A stretch of DNA of 64,000 bases from NCBI RefSeq assembly GCF_000010725.1, contig NC_013855.1, forward strand, positions 62,001-126,000. The letters run 5' to 3'. Below are positions 17,382 through 26,737 of the stretch, in pieces; position 1 is the first letter of the stretch; every line of letters begins with the position of its first letter. The position numbers and the translations under genes are program-made. The DNA comes from Azospirillum sp. B510 (lineage in GTDB: Bacteria; Pseudomonadota; Alphaproteobacteria; Azospirillales; Azospirillaceae). The notes under the pieces are model-generated. The model worked only from the letters and a program-made list of their open reading frames with translations, did no database searches and was not told the origin of the DNA.

Positions 17382-18368
17382 ATGACCGGTTCGCTGCGCA
17401 TCCTGAAGGCCCTGCGCCGTTCGGCCCTGCAGGCGGTGCCGACCGTGCTGGGCATCGTCATCCTGAACTTCTTCCTGCTGCGGCTGGCCCCTGGCGACGC
17501 CGCCGACGTGCTGGCCGGCGAGGCAGGGGCGGCGACCGTGGAGACGATGGCGGCCCTGAAGGCCCGCTTCGGTTTCGACCTGCCACTGTTGCAGCAACTG
17601 GCCGGCTATCTCGGCAATCTCGCCCAGTTCAGCCTCGGCCATTCGCCGCGCTACAATATGGCGGTCGCCGACCTGATCGCGCAGCGGCTGCCCAACACGC
17701 TGCTGCTGATGCTGCTGGCGCTGGGCGGGGCGCTCGTCTTCGGGATCGCCGCGGGGGCCGTGATGGCCGCCTTCGCCGGGCGGCTGGCGGATCGGGTGCT
17801 GTCTGTGGCGGCGCTGCTGTTCTACTCGATTCCGGGCTTTTGGATCGGCTTGATGCTGATCGTGCTGTTCTCGGTCAAGCTGGGCTGGCTGCCCAGCGGC
17901 GGGGCGGAGACCATCGGCGCCTCCCATGCCGGCTGGGCGGCCGTTCTCGATCAGGCACGCCATCTGGTGCTGCCGGCGGTGTCGCTCGCCCTGTTCTATG
18001 TCGCCATTTACGCCCGTCTGACCCGTGGCGCGATGCTGGAAGTGCGGGCGCAGGATTATGTCCGCACCGCCCGTGCCAAGGGGCTGCCGTCCGCGGCGGT
18101 CACGGTGCGCCATGTGCTGCGCAATGCGCTGCTGCCGGTCACCACCATGGCCGGGGTGCATCTTGGCGGGCTGATGGGTGGCGCCGTGGTGGTGGAGACC
18201 GTCTATAGCTGGCCCGGCCTCGGCCGTCTTGCTTACGAGGCGGTGATGGGGCGCGATTTCAACGTGCTGCTCGGCATCCTGCTGCTGTCCTCCCTCATCG
18301 TGGTCGCGGTCAATGCCGTGATCGACCTGCTCCAGGCGTGGCTCGATCCACGCATCGAGGTACGATGA
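17382..18368 (+). CDS. ABC transporter permease, DppB-type
   Basis: The 328-residue inner-membrane permease has the family start (LRRSALQAVPTVLGIVILNF, then LRLAPGDAAD) and six predicted membrane spans. The EAA-type loop is at ARAKGLPSAAVTVRHVLRNA. It pairs with the DppC-type gene that overlaps its stop codon (ATGA at 18365-18368). It should form the channel for the ligand of the truncated binding protein upstream, so the system is probably non-functional unless another binding protein substitutes. Confidence 0.88.
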   Translation: MTGSLRILKALRRSALQAVPTVLGIVILNFFLLRLAPGDAADVLAGEAGAATVETMAALKARFGFDLPLLQQLAGYLGNLAQFSLGHSPRYNMAVADLIAQRLPNTLLLMLLALGGALVFGIAAGAVMAAFAGRLADRVLSVAALLFYSIPGFWIGLMLIVLFSVKLGWLPSGGAETIGASHAGWAAVLDQARHLVLPAVSLALFYVAIYARLTRGAMLEVRAQDYVRTARAKGLPSAAVTVRHVLRNALLPVTTMAGVHLGGLMGGAVVVETVYSWPGLGRLAYEAVMGRDFNVLLGILLLSSLIVVAVNAVIDLLQAWLDPRIEVR

Positions 18369-19372
18369 TGTCCAGTTCGGAAAACTCCCTGCCGCGTACC
18401 GCCGCCCGTGCCGGCCGCAGCGAGGCCGATCAGAAGCCCGAGACCACAGCCGAGGCGCCAGTCTGGGCCAATATTCGGGCGCCCGACGCGATGCGTGCGG
18501 CGACCGCCGATACCGAGCGGTTGGTTCCGGTCGGCCGCTGGCGGGCGACGCGCGCCTATTTCGCAAACCCGACCGCGGTGTTCGGCCTGCTCATCCTGGC
18601 AACCGTATTGGTCGCGGCGGCGTTGGCACCGCTGCTGTTCCCCGACGATCCGCTCGACATGGTCGGCCGTCCACTGGTCTGGCCGGGTGAGGACGCGGCG
18701 TTTCCGCTCGGCACCGACGCGCTCGGCCGCGACGTGCTGGCGGGGCTGGTCCACGGGGCGCGGGTCAGCCTGCTGATCGGCGCCACCGCGACCCTGGTCA
18801 GCGTGCTCGCCGGCGTCCTGATCGGTGCCGTCGCCGGTTATTTCGGCGGGCGCACCGACGATGTGCTGGTCAAGCTGGTGGAGATCTTCCAGACGATCCC
18901 CGGCTTCATCCTGCTGATCGTCACCGTCGCGATCGCCCAGCCGACGATCCCGGCGATCACGCTGGCGATCGCGCTGGTGTCCTGGCCGGCGGTGGCTCGG
19001 CTGGTCCGGGCGGAGTTCCGCCTGCTGCGGGAGAAGGAGATGGTGATGGCGGCACGCGGCCTGGGCTACGGGCACGCCCGCATCATCCTGCGGGAGATTT
19101 TGCCCAACGCCCTGCCGCCGGTGATCGTGATGTCCTCGGTCACGGTGGCGACCGCCATCCTGATGGAAAGCGCCCTGTCCTTCATGGGCCTGGGCGATCC
19201 CAACACGATCAGCTGGGGCTCCATGATCGGTGCCGGGCGCGACATGCTGCGCACCGCCTGGTACCTCAGCGCCATTCCGGGGCTCGCCATCGTCTTTATC
19301 GTGCTGGCGCTGAATCTGATCGGCGATGGGTTGAACGACGCGCTCAATCCGCGACTTTCGGGGGACCGTTGA
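18365..19372 (+). CDS. ABC transporter permease, DppC-type
   Basis: The start ATG overlaps the previous stop (ATGA). The 335-residue product has a long hydrophilic N terminus (about 65 residues) before the first span, then the family signature LGTDALGRDVLAGLVHGARV and the EAA loop MAARGLGYGHARIILREILP. SALSFMGLGDPNTISWGSMI is also typical. It forms the heterodimeric channel with the upstream DppB-type permease. Confidence 0.88.
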   Translation: MMSSSENSLPRTAARAGRSEADQKPETTAEAPVWANIRAPDAMRAATADTERLVPVGRWRATRAYFANPTAVFGLLILATVLVAAALAPLLFPDDPLDMVGRPLVWPGEDAAFPLGTDALGRDVLAGLVHGARVSLLIGATATLVSVLAGVLIGAVAGYFGGRTDDVLVKLVEIFQTIPGFILLIVTVAIAQPTIPAITLAIALVSWPAVARLVRAEFRLLREKEMVMAARGLGYGHARIILREILPNALPPVIVMSSVTVATAILMESALSFMGLGDPNTISWGSMIGAGRDMLRTAWYLSAIPGLAIVFIVLALNLIGDGLNDALNPRLSGDR

Positions 19373-19374
19373 CC

Positions 19375-20436
19375 ATGGCCTCGCTGCTTGCCGCCTCCCA
19401 GCCTGAGCGTCTGCTGTCGGTGGAGGGGCTGACCGTCGCCTTTCCCCGCGCCACCCCGGTCCGTGGCTTGAGCTTCTCGGTCGAGGCCAGGGAGACGGTG
19501 GCGCTGGTTGGAGAATCCGGATCGGGCAAATCGCTGAGCGCGCTCGCCCTGCTTGGCCTGTTGCCGCCGACCGCGCGGATCGCCGCCGGCCGGGTGAGCT
19601 TTGCCGGACGCGAACTGACCGCTTTGCCCGATCGCGAGCTGCGCACCCTGCGCGGCCGCGACATCGCAATGATCTTCCAGGAGCCGATGACCTCGCTGAA
19701 CCCGGTGCTGACCTTGGGCCAGCAGATCGTCGAGGTGTTGCGCCTGCATGAGGGGCTGAGCCGCGCCGCCGCCCGTCGGCGGGCCGTCGAACTGCTCGGC
19801 CTCGTGCGCATTCCGGAGCCGCAGCGGCGGATCGACGAGTATCCCCACCAGCTTTCCGGCGGCATGCGTCAGCGGGGCATGATCGCCATCGCGGTCGCCT
19901 GCCGGCCGAAGCTGCTGATCGCCGACGAGCCGACGACGGCGCTGGATGTCACCATCCAGGCCCAGGTGCTCGATCTGCTCGACGGGCTGCGGCGCGACCT
20001 CGACATGGCGCTGCTGCTGATCACCCACGATCTCGGCGTGGTGGCGGAATGGGCCGACCGCGTCGTCGTGATGTATGCCGGCCGCAAGGTGGAGGATGCA
20101 CCCTACCGGTCGCTGCTCGATGCCCCCTTGCATCCCTACACCCGCGGCCTGCTCAACGCCTCGCCGCGGCTGGAGGCGGAGCACCACCACTCGCTGGGGC
20201 CACTGGCCGAGATCCCCGGCAGCATTGCGTCCGCGGCGGAGGAAGCCGGCTGTGCCTTTGCCCCGCGCTGTCCGCTGGCCGAGGCTGCCTGCCGCTTGCG
20301 GGTTCCCGACCTGCTGGCGGCGGCCCCCGACCATCTGGTCGCCTGCCCGGTGACCATCGCCCACCGCACCAATCCCCGCCATGCCAACCCCCACCATGCC
20401 AACCAAGGTGTCGTCCATGGCCCTGCTGTCGATTGA
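19375..20436 (+). CDS. ABC transporter ATPase, DppD-type
   Basis: The 353-residue ATPase has Walker A GESGSGKS, signature LSGGMRQRG and Walker [13 protein letters not shown], plus the C-terminal oligopeptide-type domain with cysteines ([15 protein letters not shown]) found in Dpp/Opp ATPases. The ATG at 19375 is preferred to TTG 19369. Its last 20 bp overlap the start of the DppF-type gene. It couples ATP hydrolysis to the permease pair. Confidence 0.88.
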   Translation: MASLLAASQPERLLSVEGLTVAFPRATPVRGLSFSVEARETVALVGESGSGKSLSALALLGLLPPTARIAAGRVSFAGRELTALPDRELRTLRGRDIAMIFQEPMTSLNPVLTLGQQIVEVLRLHEGLSRAAARRRAVELLGLVRIPEPQRRIDEYPHQLSGGMRQRGMIAIAVACRPKLLIADEPTTALDVTIQAQVLDLLDGLRRDLDMALLLITHDLGVVAEWADRVVVMYAGRKVEDAPYRSLLDAPLHPYTRGLLNASPRLEAEHHHSLGPLAEIPGSIASAAEEAGCAFAPRCPLAEAACRLRVPDLLAAAPDHLVACPVTIAHRTNPRHANPHHANQGVVHGPAVD

Positions 20437-21385
20437 GAACCTTCACACCCATTACCAGGCCGGCGGCGGGATGTTGCGTGCGGTGGACGGCGTCTCGTTC
20501 GATGTGGCGGCCGGCGAGACGGTCGGGCTGGTCGGCGAGTCCGGCTGCGGCAAGTCCACCCTGGGCAAGACCCTGCTGCGGCTGGTCCGGCCGACCGCCG
20601 GACGCATCGTCTTCGATGGCCAGGATGTCGGCAGCCTGTCGGAGCGGGCATTGCGCCAGTATCGGCGGAATGTCCAGATGGTGTTCCAGGATCCGTTCGG
20701 CTCGCTCAACCCGCGTCACACGGTGGCGGAGATCCTCGGCGGCCCGCTGGCCGTCCACAAGCTGGGGAACCGCCGTGACCGGGCAGGGCGGGTGCTGGAC
20801 TCGCTCGACCGGGTCGGCCTGCCGCGCGACGCGCTGAAGCGCTACCCGCATGAATTCTCCGGCGGCCAGCGCCAGCGGCTGGGCATCGCGCGGGCGCTGA
20901 TCCTGCAGCCACGGCTCGTCATCTGCGACGAGCCCGTGTCGGCGCTCGACCTGTCGATCCAGGCCCAGATCCTGAACCTGCTGTCGCGGATGAAGGCCGA
21001 TCTCGGGCTGTCCTATCTGTTCATCTCCCACGACCTGTCGGTGGTGCGCTATTTCGCCGACCGCGTGCTGGTCATGTATCTTGGCCGCATCGTGGAGAGC
21101 GGCTCCTGGCGCAGCCTGTGGACCCGGCCGCTGCACCCCTACACCCGCGCGCTGATCGAGGCGGTGCCCAACCCGCAGCGCCGCCGGCATGCGGCACCGC
21201 TGTCGGGCGATCTGCCGTCCCCTCGCCAGATCCCGGCCGGTTGCCGCTTCCATCCGCGCTGCCCGCTGGCGACCGACCTGTGCCGCCGGGAAGAGCCGAT
21301 GATGCGCGATACCGGCGACGGGCAGGCGGTCGCCTGTCACCACGCCGACTTGGCACCGAACCCCCTTCCCGTCGCGGCGGAGTGA
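20417..21385 (+). CDS. ABC transporter ATPase, DppF-type
   Basis: The start at ATG 20417 ([20 protein letters not shown]) lies within the end of the preceding gene; 322 residues. Walker A is GESGCGKST, signature EFSGGQRQRLGIARAL and Walker B RLVICDEPVSALD. The C-terminal CRFHPRCPLATDLCR segment is characteristic of oligopeptide-type ATPases. It completes the transporter and is followed 9 bp later by the LLM monooxygenase gene of the same operon. Confidence 0.88.
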   Translation: MALLSIENLHTHYQAGGGMLRAVDGVSFDVAAGETVGLVGESGCGKSTLGKTLLRLVRPTAGRIVFDGQDVGSLSERALRQYRRNVQMVFQDPFGSLNPRHTVAEILGGPLAVHKLGNRRDRAGRVLDSLDRVGLPRDALKRYPHEFSGGQRQRLGIARALILQPRLVICDEPVSALDLSIQAQILNLLSRMKADLGLSYLFISHDLSVVRYFADRVLVMYLGRIVESGSWRSLWTRPLHPYTRALIEAVPNPQRRRHAAPLSGDLPSPRQIPAGCRFHPRCPLATDLCRREEPMMRDTGDGQAVACHHADLAPNPLPVAAE

Positions 21386-21393
21386 GACGAACC

Positions 21394-22794
21394 ATGACCG
21401 ACCAATCGCGGATCGATCAATCACGGACCGGCCGGCCCCGGCAAATCCGGCTGAACGCCTTCCACATGAACGCTCCCGGCCATTCCTGGGCGGGGCTGTG
21501 GGCACATCCGCGCGACCGCACCTCCAGCCATGATAGGCCGGACTACTGGACCCATCTGGCCCGGACGGCCGAGCGTGGACGGCTGGATGCCGTCTTCCTC
21601 GCCGACGTGATCGGGGTCTACGACGTCTATGGCGGCTCGCCCGATACGGCGCTGCGCAGTGCGGCACAGGCGCCGACCCTCGATCCCTTTCCGGTGGTGC
21701 CGCTGATGGCGGCGGTGACCGAGCATATCGGCTTCGGCGTCACCGCGACGGTCAGCTACGAGAAGCCCTATGCGTTGGCCCGCCGCTTCTCGACGCTCGA
21801 CCATCTGACCGAAGGGCGGATCGCCTGGAACGTCGTCACCGGCATTCTTGGCAGCGGTGCCCGCGGCATGGGCCAGAGCGACCTAACCGAGCATGACGCC
21901 CGCTATGCCGTTGCCGAGGAGTTCCTGGCCGCCACCTATGCCCTGTGGGAGGGAAGCTGGGCCGACGACGCGGTGGTGCGAGACCGCGAGGCCCGCGTCT
22001 ATACCCGGCCGGAGCGGGTGCGGCGGGTCACCCGGACCGGCGCCCATCCGGTGGACGCCATCCATCTGGTCCATCCCTCGCCGCAGCGCACGCCGTTCCT
22101 GTTCCAGGCCGGCGCTTCCGCCATCGGGCGGGCCTTCGCCGCCGCCCATGCCGAAGCGGTGTTCGTCAACGGCCACACCAAGGCCCTGGTGGCCGAGACG
22201 GTACGGGACATCCGCCAGCGGGCTGTCGGCTTTGGCCGCGATCCGCAAGACATCAAGATCTTCCTGGGGGCCAGCGTAATCGTCGGCGCGACCGACGCGG
22301 CGGCCGAGGATCGACGACGCGACTACGAACGCTACGTCGATGCCGAGGGAACGCTGGCGCTGATGTCCGGCTGGTCGGGGATCGATCTGTCCGCCTACGG
22401 GTTGGACGAGCCGATCCGCGCGGTGCAGGGCAATGCGATGCGTTCGCTGATCGAGGCGATCACCACGCGCAGTCCCGACCGCGCCTGGACGGTACGCGAT
22501 CTCGCCCGTTTCGATCAGGTCGGCGGACGCGGCGCCTTTCTGGTCGGTTCTCCGGCGACGGTGGCGGACGACATCCGTGCCTGGGTCGAGGAAACCGACA
22601 TCGACGGCTTCAACCTCGTCCGGTTGGTCGAGCCGGAGAATTTGGAAGCGATCGTCGATCTGCTGGTGCCGGAGTTGCAGAAACGTGGGCTGTTCAAGAC
22701 GGAATACGCCGATGGCCCGCTGCGGCAGAAGCTGACCGGCCGTCCGCGTCTGCCGGACAGCCACCCCGCTGCGGCATTCCGCTTCCCCGCCTAA
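21394..22794 (+). CDS. DmoA-like flavin-dependent monooxygenase (LLM class)
   Basis: This 466-residue two-component monooxygenase belongs to the NtaA/SnaA/DszA family of the luciferase-like superfamily. The N terminus (IRLNAFHMNAPGHSWAGLW) and the segments DYWTHLARTAERGRLDAVFL and WNVVTGILGSGARGMG resemble dimethyl-sulfide monooxygenase DmoA most closely, by recollection. It would use FMNH2 from a separate reductase, and none is adjacent. It is the last gene of the SfnB/ABC operon. Its stop overlaps, tail to tail, the stop of the minus-strand LLM gene. Sulfide or sulfonate C-S cleavage is expected; the substrate is inferred. Confidence 0.82.
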   Translation: MTDQSRIDQSRTGRPRQIRLNAFHMNAPGHSWAGLWAHPRDRTSSHDRPDYWTHLARTAERGRLDAVFLADVIGVYDVYGGSPDTALRSAAQAPTLDPFPVVPLMAAVTEHIGFGVTATVSYEKPYALARRFSTLDHLTEGRIAWNVVTGILGSGARGMGQSDLTEHDARYAVAEEFLAATYALWEGSWADDAVVRDREARVYTRPERVRRVTRTGAHPVDAIHLVHPSPQRTPFLFQAGASAIGRAFAAAHAEAVFVNGHTKALVAETVRDIRQRAVGFGRDPQDIKIFLGASVIVGATDAAAEDRRRDYERYVDAEGTLALMSGWSGIDLSAYGLDEPIRAVQGNAMRSLIEAITTRSPDRAWTVRDLARFDQVGGRGAFLVGSPATVADDIRAWVEETDIDGFNLVRLVEPENLEAIVDLLVPELQKRGLFKTEYADGPLRQKLTGRPRLPDSHPAAAFRFPA

Positions 22795-24119
22795 TCCCGC
22801 TTGGTGAAGAAACGGTTCTCCGGACGTTTCAGACTGAGATGGTCGCGCAGCGTGGTCCCCTCGTACTCCCGCCGGAAGATGCCGCGGCGCTGGAGTTCGG
22901 GGACCACCTGCCGGACAAAATCGTCGAGCCCTGCCGGCAGGAAGGGGAACATGACGTTGAAGCCGTCCGCGCCCTCTTCCTCCAGCCATTGCTGCATCTC
23001 GTCGGCGATCGAGCCGGGCGTACCGACAAAGGTGAAGCCGGCATAACCGCCCAGGCGTTGTGCCAGTTGACGGACCGTTAGTCCTTCGCGCTGCGCGAGG
23101 TCGATGGCACGCTGCCGTCCGCTGCGGCTGGCATTGGTTTCCGGAATTTCCGGCAGCGGGCCGTCCGGGTCGAAGGCGGAAACGTCGGTGCCGAGCGCGA
23201 TCGACAGCGAGGCGAAGGCGCTCGCCTCATGGACCAGGCTGTCGAGCCGGGCATGCTTGGCCCGTGCCTCCTCCACCGTGTCGCCGACCACCACCAGGGC
23301 GCCCGGCAGGATCTTCAGGCTGTCGCGCGAGCGTCCGGCTCTCTCCGCCCGGCCCTTGATGTCGGCATAGATCCGCTGGCCGTCGGCGAGCGTCTAGGAG
23401 ACGGTGAACACCACCTCCGCCGTCTCGGCCGCCAGTTGGCGCCCGGTGTCGGAAGCCCCGGCCTGGACGATCACCGGCCAGCCCTGGACCGGCCGTGCGA
23501 TGTGCAAAGGCCCGCGCACGGAGAAGTACTCGCCTTTGTGGTCGAGGACATGCAGCTTGGTCGGGTCGAAGAACAGCCCGCTTTCCTGGTCGCGGACAAA
23601 GGCGTCGTCGGCCCAGCTGTCCCACAGGCCGGTGACCACATCGTAGAATTCCCGGGCCCGGCGGTAGCGCTCGGCATGCTCCATATGCTCGGTGCGGCCG
23701 AAATTCAGGGCCGCATCAGGGTTGGAGGTGGTGACGATGTTCCAGCCCGCCCGCCCGTTGGAGATGTGGTCGAGCGAAGCGAAGCGCCGCGCGATGTGGA
23801 ACGGCTCGTCGAAGGTGGTGGAGGCGGTGGCGACCAGCCCGATCCGCTCGGTCGTGGCCGCCAGCGCCGACAGCAGGGTGAACGGCTCGAACGAGGTCGC
23901 GGTGTGGCTGCGTTTCAGCGCCTCGACCGGCATGTTGAGCAGCGCCAGGTGGTCCGCCATGAAGAAGGCGTCGAACTTCGCTTCCTCCAGCGTGCGGATG
24001 AAGCGCTTGAGGTGGGCGAAGTTGAAGTTCGCATCGGGGAAAGCGCCGGGATAGCGCCAAGCCCCGGTATGGATCGACACCGGCCGCATGAAGGCGCCGA
24101 GGTGCAGTTGCCGCGCCAT
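22791..24119 (-). pseudogene. NtaA/DszA-family LLM monooxygenase interrupted by an in-frame TAG
   Basis: The frame runs unbroken from ATG 24119 (MARQLHLGAFMRPVSIHTGA) to 22791 except for one TAG at 23394-23396, between VVFTVS and TLADGQRIYADIKGR. Family members usually have a residue such as Gln there, so a single CAG-to-TAG change explains it. Upstream motifs (WRYPGAF, GWNIVTTSNPDAALNFG, VIVQAGASDTGR) and downstream ones (GTPGSIADEMQQW, RREYEGTTLRDHL) are intact, indicating recent inactivation. Amber read-through or a sequencing error are alternatives. Confidence 0.82.
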
Positions 24120-24134
24120 GTCCGTGGTCTCCGT

Positions 24135-25304
24135 CTACAGCCGAAGGCCGGCGCTTTGCAGGAGCGGCAGGATCCGTTCGGCGAAATGGTCGAGGTCGTG
24201 GGCGAAGTCGTAGAAATTGATCTGCACCCCGTCGATCCCGGCCTTCTTCAGGCCGGCGAGCTGGTCCACCACCTGCGCCGGCGTGCCGACGATCTCGATG
24301 TTGCCACCCAGGTTCAGGCCCTGCTTGTGGTTGGGGTCATTGCGCCCCCGCCAGGCGTGGGCGTCGCTGTCGTAGCCGCAGTGGCCGAAGCTGGTCGCGG
24401 TCGGCGGCGGCTTGTTGTCGAGGATGGCGGACAGGTAGGACTGGGTCTCCGCCTCGCTGTCGCGGCTGATGATCATCGGGTTGATGATCGTCTTGACGGT
24501 GCGGCCGCGGGCACGGGCGCGAGCCTTGATCTCGGCGATGTGGGCGGGCAGCGTCTCCAGCGCGCTGTCGATGTGCGACCCGCCGGGCGAGGTGATGAAG
24601 ACCAGATCGGAATGGCGGGCGGCGAAGTCGATGCCGGCCGGCGAGCCGGTGGCGGTCACCAGGATCGGCCGCCCGTAGGCCGGCTTCGGTGTGATGTAGC
24701 CGTTGACGATCTTCCAGGATCCGAGCGCCGCCTCGGCGGAATAATTTTCGGTGTCGGTCCACAGCCGGTGTAGCGTCTCGAACAGTTCCGCCGCCATGTC
24801 GTAGCGGCGGTCGTGCTCGATCCGGTTCCAGCCGAACATCTCGTGCTCGACGGCGCGGTGGCCGGTGACGATGTTGATGCCCCAGCGCCCCTTGGCGATG
24901 TGGTCGAAGGTGGCGCCGATCTTGGCGATGTGCAGCGGGTGCCAGGGGCCGTACAGCACATGCAGGGTCGAGATCAGCAGGATGTTGCGGGTGGTAGCGG
25001 CCATGGCGCCGAGCGCCACGAAGCTGTCGAGCGACGCCTCGCCGTCATAGCCGCCCTTGGGCAGCCATTGGGTGCGGCTGAAGGCGATGTCGAAGCCGAG
25101 CGCGTCGGCCCTCTGCACCAGCGCCTTGTTGTAGTCGTATGTCCAGGTCGAGCTGGTCGGCAGATTGGAAAGGCGAATGTCCTGAAGGTTCAGGAACAGG
25201 CCGAGCATCAGCGGCTGGCGCGCCGAACGGGACAGCGGGCTGTCCGGAAAGTCGAGCGGACCGCTGGGCACCGGTCCGGCCTCCTGTTGAAGGGTGAGCG
25301 ACAT
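24135..25304 (-). CDS. LLM-class flavin-dependent monooxygenase (SfnG/SsuD-like)
   Basis: The 389-residue protein starts MSLTLQQEAGPVPSGPLDF and has the luciferase-like barrel with segments RADALGFDIAFSRTQWLP, GRWGINIVTGHRAVEHEMFG and IEIVGTPAQVVDQLAGLKKA. It is shorter than the DszA-type neighbours and nearer to the SfnG/RutA/SsuD subgroup that oxygenates sulfones or sulfonates; exact substrate unknown. It is the intact middle gene of three LLM genes reading leftward, 15 bp upstream of the amber-containing gene and 26 bp downstream of the frameshifted one. Confidence 0.8.
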   Translation of the reverse strand: MSLTLQQEAGPVPSGPLDFPDSPLSRSARQPLMLGLFLNLQDIRLSNLPTSSTWTYDYNKALVQRADALGFDIAFSRTQWLPKGGYDGEASLDSFVALGAMAATTRNILLISTLHVLYGPWHPLHIAKIGATFDHIAKGRWGINIVTGHRAVEHEMFGWNRIEHDRRYDMAAELFETLHRLWTDTENYSAEAALGSWKIVNGYITPKPAYGRPILVTATGSPAGIDFAARHSDLVFITSPGGSHIDSALETLPAHIAEIKARARARGRTVKTIINPMIISRDSEAETQSYLSAILDNKPPPTATSFGHCGYDSDAHAWRGRNDPNHKQGLNLGGNIEIVGTPAQVVDQLAGLKKAGIDGVQINFYDFAHDLDHFAERILPLLQSAGLRL

Positions 25305-25330
25305 CGCATTCACTCCGCAAAGGGAAATGG

Positions 25331-26697
25331 TCAGGCGGTGGCGCGGACGGCCGCCGCATACTGGCTTTCCGGCCGCGGCAGGCCGAAATGGTCGCGCAGC
25401 GTGGAGCCGGAATACTCCTCGCGGAACAGGCCGCGCCTGCGCAGGATCGGCACCACCTCCGCCGCGAACACGTCGAAGCCGCCATGCAGCCAGGGCGGCA
25501 TGACGTTGAACCCGTCGGCGGCCCCCGTTTCGAACCAGGTCTGGATCTCGTCGGCGATCCGTTCCGGCGTGCCGACCGCGACGTAATGGCCGCGGGCGCC
25601 GGCCAGACGCTGGATGAGCTGACGGATGGTCGGCTTCTCGCGGTCCACGATGTCGATCACCAGCTTGAAACGGCTGGCGACGCCGATCGAGCTGGACATG
25701 TCGATCAGGTGGCGTGGGAACGGACCGTCGAGGTCGTAGCCGGACAGGTCGAGGCCGATCATCTGCCTGAGCTGGCTCAGCGAGAACTCGGGCTGGATCA
25801 GTGCGTTGAACTCCTCGTACAGCGCCTTCGCCTCGGCTTCGGTGGAACCGATATAGGGGCTGATCCCCGGCAGGATGCGGACATGCTCGGGGCTGCGGCC
25901 GAGCGAGGCGGCGCGCGTCTTGATGTCGGCATAGAAGGCCTGCGCGCTGTCCAGCGTCGGTGCGCGGTGAAGATCGCCTCGGCATAACGGGCGGCGAAGG
26001 ACCGGCCGTCGTCCGACGCGCCGGCCTGAACGTAGACCGGGCGCCCCTGCGGGCTGCGCGGGGTGTTGAGCGCGCCCTTCACCCGGAAATGTCGGCCGAT
26101 GTGCTCGATCGGGTGGATCTTGCTGTCGTCGGCCAGCAGGCCTGAGACCGGGTCGACGACCAGCGCGTCATCCTCCCAACTGTCCCACAGCTTGGTGACC
26201 ACTTCGAGGAACTCACCTGCGCGGGCATAGCGGTCGGCATGCGAGGGGTTCTCGCTCAGCCCGAAATTGGCCCCGGCGGTCGGTACTGAGGTGGTGACGA
26301 TGTTCCAGCCGGCTCGTCCGCCGGAGATATGGTCGAGCGAGGCGTAGAGCCGGGCCAGATTGTACGGCTCGAAATAGGTGGTGGAGGCGGTGCCGATCAG
26401 CCCGATCCGCGACGTCGCCGCCGCCAGGGCAGTCAGCAGGGTCAGCGGCTCGAAGCGGAAGCGGACGGCGTAGCGCACATGGTCGGGCAGGGCAGGGCCG
26501 TCGGCAAAGAAGACGGCATCGAATTTCGCTGCCTCCGCCTTGCGCGCCAGTTCCTGATAATAGGAGACGTCGTTCAGTCGGTCGGGGGCGGACCCCGGAA
26601 AGCGCCACCCCGCCTCATGGTGCCCGCCGGGATAGATGAAAAGGTTGAGCGAGAGCCGACGGCCATTCGTCGCCTTGGTCGTTCCTGTGGCGCTCAT
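25331..26697 (-). pseudogene. NtaA/DszA-family LLM monooxygenase with a frameshift
   Basis: The first frame (ATG 26697, MSATGTTKATNGRRLSLNLF) is normal to residue 246 (YAEAIFTAH), then goes out of frame. The correct continuation (RTLDSAQAFYADIKTR, then GYDLDGPFPRH and REEYSGSTLRDHFGL) is in another frame ending at 25331. One base appears missing around 25958-25962. The break falls at the same place as the amber codon in the neighbouring homologue. All other family motifs are retained. Confidence 0.82.
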
Positions 26698-26737
26698 GGA
26701 AGCCTCCGTTGCGCTGTCGATTTGGACCAGCCGGGCT

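Noticed and set aside
15269..17461. 730-residue minus-strand open frame opposite the SBP fragment and SfnB-like gene
   Set aside because: It is the antisense of well-supported genes; composition is Arg/Gly/Gln-rich with no family resemblance, a usual artefact of high-GC coding DNA.
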